Source: Bacillus sp. REN10
GTDB lineage: Bacteria > Bacillota > Bacilli > Bacillales > Domibacillaceae
Assembly: GCF_016820555.1 (NCBI RefSeq)
Contig: NZ_JADHDW010000008.1
Location: 1 to 64,000 of the forward strand
DNA length: 64,000 nucleotides
Direction of reading: 5' to 3'
Shown: piece after piece, positions 17,328 to 25,840 of the stretch
How positions within the stretch are numbered: position 1 is the stretch's first letter
Layout of the letters: each line of letters starts with the position of its first letter
Program-made: the position numbers and the translations under genes
The notes under the pieces: model-generated
Told to the model about the DNA's origin: nothing
The model's input: only the letters and a program-made list of their open reading frames with translations
Databases searched by the model: none

Positions 17328-17978
17328 ATGGCCTATTGTGAAAAAGTTTTAATAAACGAGATAAAATTAGGACTGAACCAAACCGTTATTCTCGGAGCTG
17401 GATTAGATACATTTTGTTTTCGTCATCCAGAATTAATAAAACATCTGGAAATATTTGAAGTTGACTATCCATCTATGCAACAGTTTAAACAAGAAAGGCT
17501 CGCAAATGCACAACTAGAAATTCCAAATAACCTTCACTTTATTTCGATGGATTTTACTAAACAATTTTCCAACGAAGGATTAGTTAAAAAGGGATTTAAA
17601 AATCAAAAAACCTTTTTTAGTTTTTTAGGCGTTTCCTATTATTTAACTAAGGATGAAATAAAAAGTTTGCTTAAGAGTTTATTTACTAATCTCCCGTCAG
17701 GCAGTTCGATCGTCTTTGATTATGCAGACGAAAACCTATTCCACGAAAAAGGATTATCAAACAGAGTAGAGAACATGGTAAAACTAGCCGCTGCTGGTGG
17801 AGAACCTATGAAATCGTGTTTCTCCTACATTGAAATCGAGAAATTTTTGAAGGATATTGGATTACTCATATATGAACACTTATCTCCCACCAAAATAAAT
17901 GAACGATTTTTTAGTAATCGAACGGATTATTTAACCGCATTTGAAACGATTCATTACATTCATGCGGTAAAAAAATAA
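17328..17978 (+). CDS. Class I SAM methyltransferase, leucine carboxymethyltransferase-like, N-truncated
   Basis: A 216-residue protein with the SAM-binding loop VILGAGLDTFCFRHPEL and the acidic motif FEVDYPSMQQFKQERL, as in the LCM/TrmO-type methyltransferases annotated with leucine carboxymethyltransferases. Family members usually have 50-70 more residues at the N-terminus. The frame stays open upstream for about 20 codons (ILKWITQVQLSPTPLAR) before a stop, but there is no SD before the ATG at 17328. The gene has probably lost its 5' end. Substrates of this group are often small metabolites; none can be named. Confidence 0.65.
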   Translation: MAYCEKVLINEIKLGLNQTVILGAGLDTFCFRHPELIKHLEIFEVDYPSMQQFKQERLANAQLEIPNNLHFISMDFTKQFSNEGLVKKGFKNQKTFFSFLGVSYYLTKDEIKSLLKSLFTNLPSGSSIVFDYADENLFHEKGLSNRVENMVKLAAAGGEPMKSCFSYIEIEKFLKDIGLLIYEHLSPTKINERFFSNRTDYLTAFETIHYIHAVKK

Positions 17979-17994
17979 TAGTCTATTCATGTTG

Positions 17995-18029
17995 CCGCTC
18001 AATACTTAAGATGATTGAGCGGTTTTTTA
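17995..18029 (+). terminator. Terminator of the methyltransferase gene
   Basis: CCGCTCAA (17995-18002) pairs with TTGAGCGG (18015-18022), followed by TTTTTTAT. Confidence 0.85.
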
Positions 18030-18180
18030 TTTACTCATATTTATCCCGCATTTCCGGTCATAATCTTTTATCTTCTCCATTCACCTCAATAGCTCCCCAC
18101 TAAAATAATTGGTATAATTAGGATCAACAGGAAAATAATATTCCAGCTATCGCACTTCTCATCAAAATGGAGGCTCCTCT

Positions 18181-18684
18181 ATGAACAAAGATCTTTTTTA
18201 CAAAATATTATGGGCGCTCCCGGTTATTTTTGCCATACATAATGGTGAAGAACTTCCCCAGTTAGAAAACTGGACAAATGAACATTTAGCAGATAAGTCT
18301 TTTGCATTTTTGCGAGAGCTATATTCTTTTCACTCGTTAGCGTTTGCGATGATTATGTTAACAGTTGTTGTGACGGTCGTGGTCATCCTCGAATATAAAC
18401 TTAGAAACAAGCTCACCTTCACCTTAACAATGCTAAGTGCCTGTTTATTGCTTATTAATGGATTGACTCACATCGTTCAATCGATGATTTTTCAAAGCTA
18501 TATGCCTGGATTAATATCTGCGGTTTTGTTGTTAATTCCATATATGTCCTTTGTATTGTACCTGTCAATGAAAGCGAATCGTATTCGATTAAAAACAATT
18601 GGTTTATATCTTGTTATTAGCGTCATTGTGATGGTACCGATTATTTTTATTTTTCTAATTCTATCAAGGTGGGTCATAAGATGA
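18181..18684 (+). CDS. HXXEE-domain membrane protein
   Basis: A 167-residue membrane protein. The motif HNGEE near residue 20 is the HxxEE signature, and four hydrophobic helices follow in the family's usual way. The glutamates and histidine may form a metal or catalytic site, but the family function is unknown. It overlaps the next gene by ATGA, so the two were translationally coupled. A truncated second copy lies at 15891-16100. Confidence 0.8.
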   Translation: MNKDLFYKILWALPVIFAIHNGEELPQLENWTNEHLADKSFAFLRELYSFHSLAFAMIMLTVVVTVVVILEYKLRNKLTFTLTMLSACLLLINGLTHIVQSMIFQSYMPGLISAVLLLIPYMSFVLYLSMKANRIRLKTIGLYLVISVIVMVPIIFIFLILSRWVIR

Positions 18685-19137
18685 AGGAAAATGTAAACAT
18701 ACCAAACGAGGTAAATTCATTATTACTAGATTATACGAACTTGCTGAAGGCTGAATTGTCTGATGTGATCTATGGCGTTTACCTCTATGGTTCAATCGCT
18801 CTATCAGCATTTGATGAACGAAAGAGTGATGTCGATTTTATAACGATTTTAAAAAGAAGTTTAACAAATACAGAGTTAGATCGTTTAAGTAGACTTCATC
18901 AGAAAGTGAAAAAAATAAATCCTCTTGCCGAGAAACTGGTGTGTCGAATATGCATTACAAACGCTACCAAACAAATGGAATGTACTATTTAAAGAAGTTT
19001 TGCGATTACGACAGGGAGAGAATACAAGTTCGTTTTTTTCGTCAAGGTGGAAAAGAGCGAAAGAAACAAAGAAATTTCTACTGTATATGATTAATGACTG
19101 TAACGTGAAATATATAAACAATAACGTAAAGGAATAG
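18681..19137 (+). pseudogene. Aminoglycoside-type nucleotidyltransferase with an internal deletion
   Basis: The 5' part (MKENVNIPNEVNSLLLDYTN, then GVYLYGSIALSAFDERKSDVDF) carries the nucleotidyltransferase GS-x10-D-x-D motif, as in ANT(3'')/ANT(9)-like adenylyltransferases. After INPLAEKL the frame changes. The shifted frame encodes the family's C-terminus (NWCVEYALQTLPNKWNVLFKEVLRLRQG, then SSRWKRAKETKKFLLYMI). About 100 residues of the middle are missing, so this is a broken gene. The ATG overlaps the stop of the HXXEE gene. Confidence 0.7.
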
Positions 19138-19206
19138 GCTTTAGATCTTTCATTTTTACAAGACTAGAAATGGAGCTTTTTTATTTAATAGAAAGGAAGA
19201 AAGCGA

Positions 19207-19890
19207 TTGTCTATTTTTGAAGCGATTAAAGCAAAAGAATGGGAAAAAGTAATCGAGCTAGCAAAAGGTGAACAGCGAGATTCTCAAGATACTTATTTGC
19301 GTACACCACTACATGTGATGATTACTCACAAATGTCCGACGAATTGGATAGAAGCCTATCTTCAGCTGAAGCCTAATCTTGAAATAAAAGATAAACTCGG
19401 TGAGACAGTTCTTAGTAAAGCGATTAAGTTTGGAAATAGCGAGGTAGTGGAACTGCTCATTCAATATGGAGTACAGTTGAATCATCCGAAAGGTATTCGT
19501 TATACCCCATGGTACCAAGCGCGCTATGATAAAAAGATAGCTGATCTTTTAATCGAGACAGAAGGTGCCTTTCGATTAACTTTAACAAAACAAGAACAAT
19601 CCTTGATTGATGAACTGCTATATGAAGAATCAGCGACGATTCTTATGAAAAAATTAGAATATTTGAATTCGCCGGAGCTCATTCATGCTTATGTGATGCA
19701 GTTTAATTGGGACGATGACTTGTGGCCGCTCGAATGGTTACTACATAACCGAACGGTTCACCTTGTAACAACGCTGGAAATGTATGACCTTCTCGGAGTC
19801 AATGAAATTTTAGAAGATACTGCTTATCGATCAGAGGAAGCTTACCAGCTCGCTCTTAAAATCATAGACCAGCTTCCAGGGGGAAAATAA
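19207..19890 (+). CDS. Ankyrin-repeat protein
   Basis: A 227-residue protein with two to three ankyrin repeats in the first half (RTPLHVMITHKCPTNWIEAYL, LGETVLSKAIKFGNSEVVELLIQYG) and an acidic, Trp-containing C-terminal half that I do not recognise. The start is a TTG with an AAGGAAG SD. The next gene, a SUKH protein, starts two bases after the stop, so the two form an operon. Ankyrin and SUKH proteins are often immunity factors of polymorphic toxins, but no toxin gene is nearby. Confidence 0.75.
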   Translation: MSIFEAIKAKEWEKVIELAKGEQRDSQDTYLRTPLHVMITHKCPTNWIEAYLQLKPNLEIKDKLGETVLSKAIKFGNSEVVELLIQYGVQLNHPKGIRYTPWYQARYDKKIADLLIETEGAFRLTLTKQEQSLIDELLYEESATILMKKLEYLNSPELIHAYVMQFNWDDDLWPLEWLLHNRTVHLVTTLEMYDLLGVNEILEDTAYRSEEAYQLALKIIDQLPGGK

Positions 19891-19891
19891 A

Positions 19892-21233
19892 ATGACCATA
19901 TGGGTAAAAGAGTGCCTGCAACAAATCGACGACATAGTGTTAGCGATGAAAGATGCAGGGATGGACATTGTTCGTTGAAAAAGCGGAAGGAATGAGTGAC
20001 AGTGAGCTGACAGAACTAGAACAACAGCTTAGAGTCACCCTGCCTCAACAGTTATGGGAGCTATTGCAAGGCTGTCGCAGTCTCACTTATTTTTGGGATT
20101 TGCCGGACTCTGTCATGGAACCGGATACTTTACCAGCTATGAGTGGAGAAATGGGATGGAGCTCTATCGAAGTCGGCTGGTTTGAGGACCCTATAGATAT
20201 GGAATGTGTGGGAGAATCAGATGACCGGCGGTACCTTTCCTTCAGCAGCTCTAGAGCGAGTAACCCAGTGATGTTAGACGCAAAGAATAATTTTTCTGTT
20301 GTCTGTTTCTTACATGAAGAAGGCGAAATCGTCACTTTAGCACCAAATTTAGAAACTTTTATTCAAATAATTATTCAACTGTATGGAGCTTGGATTTGGA
20401 ACTGGACGGACGTGACAAATGAACATGGCATTGACTTAAAATGTGAAGCACTGCAACAGTGGCAAACATGGATGACTCGCTTTCTAACTGCTTCATTGGA
20501 AGAAGTGACAGGCTTAGAAAAATTAATTGAGTACACTCTTTATCATGGAATTGAATCCAAAAAAATTCAACAAGCATATCAAGTTTATGAACCAATTGAA
20601 ATTTTCGACGCTTGGTATGATCGAATGGTTCGTGATCCATCACATTTTTCCTATTGGACCAAAATGATGGGAACTACCGCCAAAGAAGGGGCGGCGGATT
20701 GGGTACGATCGTTATGGGAGACGAACGTGTTTGGCATGTACTTAAACAGTGAGGATCCAGTGATTCAAACGGAAGATGAATTAAGAATCATTCGAGCTCG
20801 TTTAAGTTATCATGCCTTACCGGAGAAGGAAGCACTTGATCGCATTTTTCAAGATTTAGAGCTTCAAGCTTTAACATATAAACAAAAGATGAATGGGTTT
20901 GATGCAAATGCCCAATTAGCTAGGTTTCATTCTCACCGAGTCATTGCATGGATGAAATCATGGGTACGAAATCCGATCGACGGCTGGGATTCTTTATTTG
21001 CCAGCTCCAACCCGACTGCAGCAATCATGATGGAGTGGCTGGAAGAATCAGAGATTTGTGAGAAAGTCGCAGTGAGTGCCCTACTGATTATGTTGAAAAA
21101 AGATACTCTGCCTGTTATGAATGAAACAGAAAAAGAAGCGTTAAAAACGAAACTGATCCATATTCAAGCTCAGTCCATCTTGCGTACATATAAGCGGAAA
21201 ATCGAGGAAATTATAGCAAAACTTCCTCATTAA
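19892..21233 (+). CDS. SMI1/KNR4 (SUKH) family protein, frameshifted near the 5' end
   Basis: An ATG at 19892 opens 28 codons (MTIWVKECLQQIDDIVLAMKD) that stop early. One frame over, AGWTLFVEKAEGMSDSELTELE continues to 21233. Removing one base in the CAGGGATGG context (19957-19965) joins them into one protein of about 446 residues, the likely true product. The SUKH domain covers the first 150 residues (LEQQLRVTLPQQLWELLQG, EIGW/VGWFEDP-like strands, FLHEEGEIVTLAPNLETF). The long C-terminal helical part is not recognised. SUKH proteins bind and neutralise toxins; here it pairs with an ankyrin protein. A terminator follows. Confidence 0.75.
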
Positions 21234-21242
21234 TAGAAAAAA

Positions 21243-21285
21243 CCTGCATCGTTAATAAAGAATGATTGATGCAGGCTCTTTTTTA
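21243..21285 (+). terminator. Terminator of the ankyrin-SUKH operon
   Basis: CCTGCATC (21243-21250) pairs with GATGCAGG (21268-21275), followed by CTCTTTTTTATTT. Confidence 0.85.
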
Positions 21286-21437
21286 TTTCCTAAAATAAAT
21301 TTTTACATTATAAACTATATCCATAAAATTCGAAAGCACTTATATAAAAAAGACAAAAAATTGACGAAAAATTCATATTTAAAATTGACAATTTTGTGAA
21401 CTTGGTGAATAATATACTTACAAGGGGGATGAACAAA

Positions 21438-21692
21438 ATGAAATCTAAAATGAACATGCTAAATGCAGTGAAAAACACTAGCGGAGTAATTCTTTCAGTT
21501 GGAATTCTCACTTTTTTAATCGGCTTCATTGAAAGCGGTTTCAGCATTTTAACTCCAATTGGGATCGGAACCGTTGTAGGAGCAGTCTTTATCTTTCTTA
21601 TGGGAGTATTCTTTGTAGCAACGGAAGAAATGATTGCTAAAAAGGAATTCCTTTCAATTAAAATGAACAATGAAGCACCAGAAAACGTTTAA
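21438..21692 (+). CDS. Small two-helix membrane protein
   Basis: A product of about 84 residues starting MKSKMNMLNAVKNTSGVILS, with two glycine-rich hydrophobic helices (about 14-36 and 40-65) and a charged tail. AAGGGGG lies nine bases before the ATG at 21438; an earlier in-frame ATG touches the SD directly. Family not recognised. A long bidirectional hairpin follows at 21781. Confidence 0.6.
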   Translation: MKSKMNMLNAVKNTSGVILSVGILTFLIGFIESGFSILTPIGIGTVVGAVFIFLMGVFFVATEEMIAKKEFLSIKMNNEAPENV

Positions 21693-21780
21693 ATAAGGCA
21701 ATATTATGCGAAAATCCACGATTACATTAAATTTGTATACACGCGCAAACATTCTGTATCACCAAACAGCACAATCTAAA

Positions 21781-21838
21781 AACAACACCTAAAAACAAGA
21801 CCCATCCACTTAGCGGTCTTGTTTTTTTAGGTGTTGTC
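21781..21838. terminator. Long hairpin terminator
   Basis: AACAACACCTAAAAACAAGA (21781-21800, continuing to CC) pairs with 21815-21838 over about 22 bp with a small bulge. T-rich on the exit side. The remaining 21839-22015 holds only the nuclease promoter region. Confidence 0.8.
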
Positions 21839-22015
21839 GTTATTTGACGAAAAATGAATGTAGAATTTCAAATATGTTTATAAGATAATAATAGATGTCG
21901 CTTTTCTTTTGCATGAACGATATTTTTTTCATTGGTTCATAGATCATTTTTCATGATTCATATGAATTACAGATGAAGTAATTGTGTTTCTATTTATTAC
22001 AAAGGAAGTGGTTTT

Positions 22016-22738
22016 ATGTTTAATCAAAAATCAAAATGGCTCAAACCGATAGTAGCTACAGCATTATCCTTATCCCTATTAGGCAGTGCCTTCGCGCCTT
22101 TTGCTAAGGAAAATATATACGCTGAAGCAGCCGCTCCTAAAACCGCCGTCACAACGAAAGTAACAGAAGTGGTAGATGGAGACACCATTAGAGTGAATTA
22201 TAAGGGGAAAAAGGAAACGGTACGTCTCATCTTAGTGGATACACCGGAAACGAAAGACCCAAAAAGATGCGTACAACTTTACGGACCAGAAGCATCTAAG
22301 TTTACGAAGGACAGCCTGCTAAATAAAAACATCAAATTAGAACTAGGTGTTCAAACGCGTGACAAATATGGACGCATTCTCGCCTATGTATATCTTAATG
22401 ACAAAATGTTTAATCAAACACTGTTAGAAAAGGGACTAGCTCGTCTCGCTGTATATCCGCCAAACACTCAATACTTAGATCAATTGAAAAAAGCAGAAGA
22501 TACAGCTAAAAAGAAAAAGCTTGGCATTTGGTCCAATACTAACGCTGTAAATGGCGGCTGCACACTAAAGCCAGCTCCAAAACCTACTCCAGTCAAACCG
22601 AAGCCACAGCCAAAACCTACAAAGTTTAAAAACTGTACAGAGATGCGTAAAGTGTATCCAAATGGAGTGAAACGCGGCCATCCAGCTTATGAGCCTAAGC
22701 ATGACCGCGATAATGACGGCTGGGCTTGTGAAAGGTAA
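22016..22738 (+). CDS. Secreted thermonuclease (SNase domain) with Excalibur domain
   Basis: A 240-residue exported nuclease. Signal peptide at residues 1-38 (WLKPIVATALSLSLLGSAFA). The staphylococcal-nuclease-like domain (about 45-175) has VVDGDTIRV, the catalytic Arg in VRLILVDTPE, the Asp and Glu of VDTPET, and the later RDKYGRILAYV. A Pro/Lys linker (KPAPKPTPVKPKPQPKP) leads to a C-terminal Excalibur calcium-binding domain (NCTEMRKVYPNGV, then DRDNDGWACER). It degrades DNA or RNA outside the cell. AAGGAAG precedes the ATG. Its last 20 coding bases recur at 4691-4710. Confidence 0.93.
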   Translation: MFNQKSKWLKPIVATALSLSLLGSAFAPFAKENIYAEAAAPKTAVTTKVTEVVDGDTIRVNYKGKKETVRLILVDTPETKDPKRCVQLYGPEASKFTKDSLLNKNIKLELGVQTRDKYGRILAYVYLNDKMFNQTLLEKGLARLAVYPPNTQYLDQLKKAEDTAKKKKLGIWSNTNAVNGGCTLKPAPKPTPVKPKPQPKPTKFKNCTEMRKVYPNGVKRGHPAYEPKHDRDNDGWACER

Positions 22739-22841
22739 ATAGACTCTTTTAACACCTCTTTCCATGATTAAGGACAGAGGCGTTATTAATGCTATATGTT
22801 TAAGCACACTTCTTCTATTATCTACGCATTCACTTTCTATA

Positions 22842-23252
22842 TTAAGGAATAATACGGGCAGTCTTAACGGTCTCTTCTTCTAGTACCCGAATCCCTCCAA
22901 CCGTTTCATAAGCAGCTCCCAGCGCGACAAGTAAGTCTCCAGTTAAAGCGACTTTTTGCTCTTGAAGCAACTGAGTAAGATCCGTTTCGCTAATTTGACT
23001 CGTGACAGAAATCGCCTCTAATATTTGACCAATTGTTCGGATCCAAACCCCCGTCAAAATTTGCTGTTCGCCGACTCCACTTGTATCATTTTCTATTCGC
23101 AACAGCTCCGACAACCCTTTCACTTCAATAAGCTGGCCTACCACTTGAATCCATAGCCCTAAAGCCACTTCTTTTTCTAACGCTAACACTTGTTCATTTT
23201 TTTCTTTCGTGAGAGCTTCTTTCTGATTATTTGTCTGTTGCTGGCGTTTCAT
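22842..23252 (-). CDS. Repetitive protein of DUF6944 type
   Basis: A 136-residue protein made of about three copies of a 35-residue unit: GLWIQVVGQLIEVKGLSELL, GVWIRTIGQILEAISVTSQI and GDLLVALGAAYETVGGIRVL. This G-x-W-I-Q-x-x-G-Q-x-x-E pattern is seen in Bacillus proteins listed as DUF6944 repetitive proteins. No signal peptide or membrane helix. The start is taken as ATG 23252 with GGTGGTG upstream. Function unknown. Confidence 0.7.
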   Translation of the reverse strand: MKRQQQTNNQKEALTKEKNEQVLALEKEVALGLWIQVVGQLIEVKGLSELLRIENDTSGVGEQQILTGVWIRTIGQILEAISVTSQISETDLTQLLQEQKVALTGDLLVALGAAYETVGGIRVLEEETVKTARIIP

Positions 23253-23505
23253 TCTGTTCACCACCCTATTCCTGCTCCTTTATTTTATGTAAAACATTAG
23301 GCATCGTGTTCGCTTCATCAGAAACAAGTTTGAATAAAGATAGGCTTTCTTCTTTTTTTATTTATTTCAAGCGGCTACTTTTGTCTATTGCGAATAAAAA
23401 ATCAGCTGTCAACAAATACTGATCATGTATGAACTCCTTTGAGTGAAATACTCGACGAGGAGCGTGACTTCAATGAATTTTACCAACAGAATAAGGAGTG
23501 TGTTT

Positions 23506-24018
23506 ATGGGTATTTTAAGTGGCAATCCTCAAACGGAACCGATGCATTACGGAGAAGTCTTTGCAACTTGGTCTTATTTGTTAACGACGAAAGGAGCGGT
23601 GTCTGGCTTTCAAACACATTTAAATCATGCTGGGGATGAAGACTTGAAGAAGCTGCTTCAAGAAACAATTGAACAAGCGAAACAAGAAATTCAACAGCTA
23701 GAGACATTATTAAAAGAAAACGGCGTTGGACTTCCTCCTACTCCGCCAGATCGTCCAAATGCCTGCCTCGAGGATATTCCAGTTGGAGCTAGATTTATGG
23801 ACCCGGAAATCGCAGCGGCTCTGTCCATGACTTTCGCTGGCGGATTAGTGGCTTGTAGTCAGGCAATGGGACAATGTATTCGCGAAGATATTGCGATGAT
23901 GTTCGGACAATTCCACATGCAAAAAGCGGCTCTTGGAGGCAAAGCATTACGACTTAATAAAGAAAAAGGCTGGCTCATTCCTCCTCCATTACATCAAAAT
24001 AAATCGGAAGACTGCTAA
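23506..24018 (+). CDS. DUF3231 family protein
   Basis: A 170-residue four-helix protein common in Bacillus. Visible marks are MGILSGNPQTEPMHYGEVFATW, the helix KKLLQETIEQAKQEIQQLE, then LKENGVGLPPTPPDRP, and a final helical bundle with HMQKAALGGKALRLNKEKGW. Some members have two such domains; this has one. Its role is unknown, though relatives are often sporulation-linked. ATG 23506 follows AAGGAGTG. Monocistronic, with a strong terminator. Confidence 0.88.
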   Translation: MGILSGNPQTEPMHYGEVFATWSYLLTTKGAVSGFQTHLNHAGDEDLKKLLQETIEQAKQEIQQLETLLKENGVGLPPTPPDRPNACLEDIPVGARFMDPEIAAALSMTFAGGLVACSQAMGQCIREDIAMMFGQFHMQKAALGGKALRLNKEKGWLIPPPLHQNKSEDC

Positions 24019-24022
24019 GCAC

Positions 24023-24055
24023 ACAAGCGCCTTGTATGGGGCGCTTGTCTTTTTG
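24023..24055 (+). terminator. Terminator of the DUF3231 gene
   Basis: ACAAGCGCC (24023-24031) pairs with GGCGCTTGT (24040-24048), followed by CTTTTTGATTTT. Confidence 0.88.
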
Positions 24056-24156
24056 ATTTTACAAAGACAAATAGAAAAAATGATTGAAAACTTCTCTCAA
24101 TTCCCTCATGATAATAATTGAAACCCCAAAATTCTTTTCCTTTTCTGGATAATATT

Positions 24157-24172
24157 TGCCGAAAATTCGGCA
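24157..24172. promoter_or_regulatory. Palindrome upstream of the sigma-54 activator gene
   Basis: TGCCGAAAATTCGGCA is a dyad with perfect 7-base arms, 60 bp before the activator's start. A Fis-type regulator often binds such a site near its own gene. The half-site GCCGAA recurs in the hairpin at 25641. Function inferred. Confidence 0.45.
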
Positions 24173-24232
24173 TCTAAATGACAAAAATTCAGCACTTCTT
24201 GAACAATCAGCTTAAAAAGGAGAAATCAATGT

Positions 24233-25639
24233 ATGCTCGTAAATGTAACGAATGCAAAAGAAATGTTTGAAGCCATTTTAAGCACGATCGACGAAGGGAT
24301 TCATGTGGTAGATGCGAATGGCTTGACGATTTATTATAATCATGTGGCCGCTAAACATGATGGGTTAGCCAAAGAAGAAGTCGTTGGAAAACACTTATTA
24401 GAGGTGTTCCCCTCTTTATCCGTTGGAACGAGCACGCTAATGAAAGTATGTCAAACAGGAGAACCGATTTATAATCAGCATCAATCTTACTACAATATTC
24501 GCGGCATGCTGATTGATACAGTCAATACGACTTTGCCTATTAAAGTCAATAATGAATTAGTCGGTGCTGTTGAAATTGCAAAGGATTTAACGAAAATTAA
24601 ACAATTATCGGAGAAGCTGCTCGATTTGCAAGCCAAAGTGGAGACAACGAAACAGCAGTCCAAGTCAGCGAATCACCAAACGGGCGCTAGCTTTCATATG
24701 ACTGACATCATTACAAATGATACAGCCTTTAATGATTTAAAAGAAAAAGCGACCAAGGTAGCTGCGACAACTTCCCCTATTTTAATTTATGGTGAAACAG
24801 GGACCGGAAAGGAATTACTTGTGCAATCGATTCACAATGCCTCCCCCCGTCGAACGAAGCCTTTTATTGCTCAAAACTGTGCGGCGATCCCCTCCTCGCT
24901 GCTTGAAAGTATTTTATTCGGAACAGCAAAAGGAAGCTATACAGGAGCGATGGACCGGCCTGGTTTGTTTGAGCTAGCGGACGGCGGCACATTGTTTTTA
25001 GATGAATTAAATTCGATGCCGCTCGATGTTCAGGCAAAACTGCTACGGGTATTGCAAAACGGCATCATACGAAGAGTTGGCGGAACGAAGGAGTTTGCCG
25101 TAAATGTAAGGATTATTGCTGCGCTAAACGAACCTGCCGAACAATGTGTCCAGGAAAAAACATTGCGCTCAGACCTCTACTATCGCTTAAATGTCATTCA
25201 GCTTCAGCTTCCGCCGCTCAAAGATCGAAAAGACGATATTCCTTTACTGATGGATCACTTTATTCAAAAATATAATTTCCGCTTCGGCAAACTGGTCACG
25301 AAAACAACGACGGAAGTAAAGGACACCCTGGCCCACTACCATTGGCCCGGCAATGTTCGTGAACTAGAACATGCGATTGAATCCGCGATGAACTTAGTAG
25401 AGAGCGATATCATTAAAAAGGAACATCTCCCGCCGCACATTCTTGAAAGCGATTGCATATCACTGAAAGCAGAAACGCCTTCTTTACAGCCTCTACGCCA
25501 AGCATTAGCCGAAACAGAAGAACAGTTAATTCATTTGGCGCTAGAAGAGACAAACGGAAATATCCAGCAAGCAGCCAAACTGTTAAAGATTCCACGGCAA
25601 ACGTTGCAATACAAATTAACGAAACTAAGTTTTTCTTGA
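24233..25639 (+). CDS. Sigma-54-dependent transcription activator, PAS-AAA-Fis (RocR-like)
   Basis: A 468-residue bacterial enhancer-binding protein. Residues about 10-120 are a PAS sensory domain (TIDEGIHVVDANGLTIYYNHVAA). The AAA+ domain follows with Walker A GETGTGKE, the sigma-54-contact loop as GSYTGA (usual form GAFTGA), and Walker B GGTLFLDELNS. A Fis-type HTH ends the protein (NGNIQQAAKLLKIPRQTLQYKL). An AAGGAG SD precedes the ATG. Directly downstream are a -24/-12 promoter, a basic amino acid decarboxylase and a LysP-like permease, which are its likely targets. The PAS domain probably senses an amino acid or derivative. Confidence 0.93.
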   Translation: MLVNVTNAKEMFEAILSTIDEGIHVVDANGLTIYYNHVAAKHDGLAKEEVVGKHLLEVFPSLSVGTSTLMKVCQTGEPIYNQHQSYYNIRGMLIDTVNTTLPIKVNNELVGAVEIAKDLTKIKQLSEKLLDLQAKVETTKQQSKSANHQTGASFHMTDIITNDTAFNDLKEKATKVAATTSPILIYGETGTGKELLVQSIHNASPRRTKPFIAQNCAAIPSSLLESILFGTAKGSYTGAMDRPGLFELADGGTLFLDELNSMPLDVQAKLLRVLQNGIIRRVGGTKEFAVNVRIIAALNEPAEQCVQEKTLRSDLYYRLNVIQLQLPPLKDRKDDIPLLMDHFIQKYNFRFGKLVTKTTTEVKDTLAHYHWPGNVRELEHAIESAMNLVESDIIKKEHLPPHILESDCISLKAETPSLQPLRQALAETEEQLIHLALEETNGNIQQAAKLLKIPRQTLQYKLTKLSFS

Positions 25640-25640
25640 C

Positions 25641-25663
25641 ACACCGCCGAATTTCCGGCGGTG
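25641..25663 (+). terminator. Terminator of the activator gene, perhaps also an upstream activating site
   Basis: ACACCGCCG pairs with CGGCGGTGT around a short loop, followed by TCTTCGCTTTTT. It also contains GCCGAA, as in the palindrome at 24157, and lies about 110 bp before the -24 element, a typical enhancer distance. Confidence 0.7.
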
Positions 25664-25770
25664 TTCTTCGCTTTTTCCCATATTTTTCTCATACATTCTT
25701 TGTTAGCTTCCCGATCCATTCATTTGTTTTCCTTATTATATCAACCCTCCTTCGAATTGTGTCTAAATTA

Positions 25771-25786
25771 TGGCATGGAATTTGCT
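25771..25786 (+). promoter_or_regulatory. Sigma-54 (SigL) -24/-12 promoter
   Basis: TGGCATGGAATTTGCT fits the consensus TGGCAC-N5-TTGC[AT], with one mismatch and the exact 10-base gap between the GG and GC elements. Transcription should start near 25797, 44 bp before the decarboxylase ATG. Confidence 0.85.
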
Positions 25787-25840
25787 ATAGAAAAGTGACC
25801 GTACAAATACATCACTTAACGTGTATAGGAGGAAAAAAAT

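Noticed and set aside
21308-21670. Minus-strand 120-codon frame
   Set aside because: Antisense to the small membrane protein gene at 21438, which has a good SD; composition of the antisense frame is atypical.
24143-24160. Possible sigma-54 promoter before the activator gene (TGG...TTTGCC)
   Set aside because: The GG-GC gap is 9, not 10, bases.
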